Assembly: GCA_012026685.1 (NCBI GenBank) | Contig: VEOY01000007.1 | Coordinates: forward strand, 1-35,317 | Source of the DNA: Nitrospirota bacterium | Lineage (GTDB): Bacteria; Nitrospirota; Thermodesulfovibrionia; Thermodesulfovibrionales; UBA6898 | Direction of reading: 5' to 3' | Length of the DNA stretch: 35,317 nt | Shown here: positions 33,867 through 35,317 of the stretch, in pieces | Numbering within the stretch: the first letter of the stretch is position 1 | How the letters are laid out: every line of letters begins with the position of its first letter | Program-made: the position numbers and the translations under genes | The notes under the pieces: model-generated | Database searches by the model: none | Told to the model about the DNA's origin: nothing | Seen by the model: the letters and a program-made list of their open reading frames with translations, nothing else

Positions 33867-34484
33867 TTAGTGACCCGGCCGGCGTGTAGTGTGACGCTGA
33901 CGCGCCGGAGGTACGCCCGGCGGCCTTCTGTCGCGCATGATCTCGATGAAGCAGTCAGAGGCGCGGACCGCATCGTACGTCGGTGACGTCATGATATAGC
34001 TCCAGTTGTTGTACCCCTTTTCGATCGCCATCCGCAGCCATTTGCATGATCCGGAAGCATCACCCTTCGCAGCACAGATTTCGGCCATGCTGTTCAGCGC
34101 ATAGATATTTGCCGGATTGAGGTCGAGCGACTTCCTGATATCTGCTTCGGCGCGGATGAGATCACCCATCAGAAGAAAGGCAAACCCCCGATTGTTGTAC
34201 GGCATGCCGTTTTCGGGCTTCAGTTCGATCGCCCTGTCGTAATCCGCGATGGCGAACTCGTACCGGGTTGTCTGCATATATACGTTTCCCCGGTTATTAT
34301 ACGCAAGGAAATAGTCGGGTTTGAGTTCGATCGCCCTGTTGTAGTCAGCGATTGCGCGTTCAAAATCCCTCTTCCGGAAATAGGCATTGCCCCGCTCTTT
34401 GTACGCCCGGAAGTTTGCAGGGTCCTCCTCTATCTGCCGGGCATATTTTGCGATATCAAGGTCGTATTTCCATGTCTTTGGCAT
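33867..34484 (-). CDS. Tetratricopeptide repeat protein
   Basis: A 205-residue protein with at least four TPR units between residues 22 and 160. Two are near-perfect copies: ERAIADYNRAIELKPDYFLA and a similar unit with FAIADYDRAIELKPEN. There is no signal peptide, so it is probably cytoplasmic. The C-terminal part after 165 is different, ending in a Pro/Arg-rich tail. AGGAAAAAAT precedes the ATG. TPR proteins mediate protein contacts; no partner is indicated. It is upstream of lptF on the same strand, 64 bases away, but lptF seems to have its own promoter. Confidence 0.9.
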   Translation of the reverse strand: MPKTWKYDLDIAKYARQIEEDPANFRAYKERGNAYFRKRDFERAIADYNRAIELKPDYFLAYNNRGNVYMQTTRYEFAIADYDRAIELKPENGMPYNNRGFAFLLMGDLIRAEADIRKSLDLNPANIYALNSMAEICAAKGDASGSCKWLRMAIEKGYNNWSYIMTSPTYDAVRASDCFIEIMRDRRPPGVPPARQRHTTRRPGH

Positions 34485-34575
34485 ATTTTTTCCTGGTGCA
34501 GACCCGGTGAGGGAGTTTTGCCGGATACCTCCTCTTTGTGGCGGGCCAACTCATGTCCCCAGCCAAATTTATTGA

Positions 34576-34584
34576 ATTATAACA
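34576..34584 (-). promoter_or_regulatory. Extended -10 promoter of the TPR gene
   Basis: TGTTATAAT on the minus strand is a perfect extended -10. Transcription would start near 34569, giving an 85-base leader to the TPR gene at 34484. No clear -35. Confidence 0.5.
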
Positions 34585-34653
34585 GAAAAGCGGAAAACGG
34601 ATGAAAGGCTTATTTTCGGGGTGCCCTGATTGTCATGTAATAAGTACGGTTTT

Positions 34654-34667
34654 CAACACCACTGTTG
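34654..34667 (+). promoter_or_regulatory. Inverted repeat, possible enhancer site
   Basis: CAACA-CCAC-TGTTG is a 5-base inverted repeat about 90 bases upstream of the start predicted from the sigma-54-like site at 34732. That is a usual place for an NtrC-type activator, but the site is short and could be chance. Confidence 0.22.
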
Positions 34668-34731
34668 CAGGACAGCCACATTCTTCTCTGAAAATACGAT
34701 AAAGAACGCTTATTTTTCAATACGTTAATAA

Positions 34732-34747
34732 TGGTATATATATTGCT
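34732..34747 (+). promoter_or_regulatory. Candidate sigma-54 promoter of the porin-like gene
   Basis: TGGTATATATATTGCT has the -24 GG and -12 GC at the correct separation and the TTGCW ending. It differs from the consensus TGGCACGNNNNTTGCW mainly in the -24 box after TGG. The region is AT-rich, so chance matches are possible. Confidence 0.4.
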
Positions 34748-34787
34748 TTCTTTTGTGAAGGTCAAGCTTTGTAAATTTTTTTTCTGC

Positions 34788-34818
34788 TTGACAATGATCT
34801 TTGAGAATCGCTTATAAT
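34788..34818 (+). promoter_or_regulatory. Sigma-70 promoter of the porin-like gene
   Basis: A perfect TTGACA (34788-34793) and a perfect TATAAT (34813-34818) are separated by 19 bases, slightly longer than the optimum of 17. Transcription would begin near 34825, giving a leader of about 180 bases. Confidence 0.65.
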
Positions 34819-34856
34819 GTTCCGGTCGTGAATAAATGAAAAAAGCTTCATTCTTG

Positions 34857-34971
34857 CTGTTTTCGCAACTATATATATAAAGAAAACAGAATCTTCTGAA
34901 AAGGAGGTGGTTCGAGGAGCTCAGGAAGAAGCGGTCATGTAAGTCTTGTTAGCAAATCCGCCTTTGGCGGA
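34857..34971 (+). promoter_or_regulatory. Structured leader of the porin-like gene
   Basis: Two hairpins are visible: CTGTTTTC (34857-34864) with GAAAACAG (34882-34889), and TCCGCC-TTT-GGCGGA (34957-34971). The CAG of the first can instead pair in CAGAATCTTCTG (34887-34898), directly before a strong Shine-Dalgarno AAAGGAGG (34901-34908). That site has no long gene behind it; the nearest ATG (34938) is followed at once by TAA. A second AAGGAGG (34992-34998) serves the real start. A 14-codon open frame (MKKASFLLFSQLYI, 34836-34880) has no ribosome binding site. Confidence 0.4.
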
Positions 34972-35005
34972 CTTAATACTGAACTAACCATAAGGAGGTT
35001 AGGAA

Positions 35006-35317
35006 GTGAAGAAAACAATCGCACTAGTAGCAGCAGTAGTTTTCGTTCTGGGCTTTGCAGCCAGCGCGTTCGCAATCCACGCTGAGATCCCTGCAGAGAC
35101 CCAGGCAGTCGTAGCAACCGGCGGCACCCAGATCACCCTCGGCGGTGAGGTAAGGGTAAGAGGCTGGTACCGGAAGAACCTCGCCAGCGCACTCGGCCAG
35201 GATTCTGATTCCTATGCATGGTATGACCAGCGCGTACGGCTGTCCGTAGACGCGAAGGTCTCCCCGAACGTCCAGGCATTCATCCAGCTTGAGTCAGAGG
35301 GGACCGGCTTTGACAAC
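35006..35317 (+). CDS. Porin-like outer-membrane protein (partial, 5' end)
   Basis: A GTG at 35006, seven bases after AAGGAGG, opens a frame that runs to the window end (104 codons). Residues 1-23 are a clear Sec signal peptide: KKT, a hydrophobic core ALVAAVVFVLGFA, and ASAFA at the cleavage site. The mature part (TQITLGGEVRVRGWYRKN, then YDQRVRLSVDAKVSPNVQAFIQLE) has alternating hydrophobic and polar residues with aromatic anchors, as in beta-barrel porins of the alginate-export/OprP-like type. The strong promoter and ribosome binding site fit an abundant protein. Substrate unknown; the rest is outside the window. Confidence 0.8.
   Translation, partial: MKKTIALVAAVVFVLGFAASAFAIHAEIPAETQAVVATGGTQITLGGEVRVRGWYRKNLASALGQDSDSYAWYDQRVRLSVDAKVSPNVQAFIQLESEGTGFDN

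Overview
The window comes from the chromosome of a Gram-negative, diderm bacterium. Evidence for an outer membrane is a set of lipid A / LPS genes (an oxidoreductase-aminotransferase pair, lpxB, waaA, lpxK, lptF, lptG) and the start of a signal-peptide-bearing porin-like protein. GC content looks moderate (a little above 50%). The mix of GlcN3N-type lipid A genes, a GH57 branching enzyme, NtrBC, PilZ and MshEN proteins would suit the Nitrospirota or a deltaproteobacterial lineage such as Geobacter. I lean to Nitrospirota, but this is inference from gene content, not a phylogeny.

Layout. 1-2042: the start of a secreted protein (minus) and a large uncharacterised gene (plus). 2049-2314: tRNA-Cys and tRNA-Gly (minus). 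2432-5519: trpE-trpG (plus) facing trpD (minus). 5757-10239: a plus-strand envelope operon of oxidoreductase, aminotransferase, lpxB and waaA. The first two look like GnnA/GnnB, which make 2,3-diaminoglucose for lipid A. 10321-11997 (minus): a YchJ-type SEC-C protein, a small gene interrupted by an in-frame TGA, and two PilZ proteins. 12155-15986 (plus): lpxK, yjbQ, a PD-(D/E)XK nuclease-like protein and a phosphofructokinase. 15999-20303 (minus): ntrB-ntrC, a Trm112-like protein and a MshEN-PilT ATPase. 20493-26635 (plus): class II aldolase, then rpsU-yqeY-NIF3-dnaG-rpoD. 26792-29001 (plus): CAU-anticodon tRNA, a coiled-coil zinc-ribbon protein, RNase P RNA and a LysR regulator. 29057-30661 (minus): GH57 glucan branching enzyme. 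30756-31607 (plus): class IV aminotransferase. 31665-33802 (minus): lptF-lptG. 33867-34484 (minus): TPR protein. 35006 to the window end (plus): porin-like protein behind a long regulatory region.

Three themes link the genes. The first is outer-membrane building: lipid A synthesis in the 5757 operon and lpxK, LPS export by LptFG, and the porin. The second is probable cyclic-di-GMP signalling: two PilZ proteins and a PilT-like motor with an MshEN domain. The third is central growth functions: the macromolecular synthesis operon, RNase P RNA, tRNAs, glycolysis and tryptophan synthesis.

I see no phage, insertion sequence, CRISPR array or obvious defence island. The items most worth a second look are the small gene read through a TGA (11289-11474), the winged-helix/PD-(D/E)XK protein (13696-14535), the porin control region with sigma-54-like and sigma-70-like promoters and a structured leader (34654-35005), several genes that appear to have leaderless transcripts, and the MshEN-PilT fusion.
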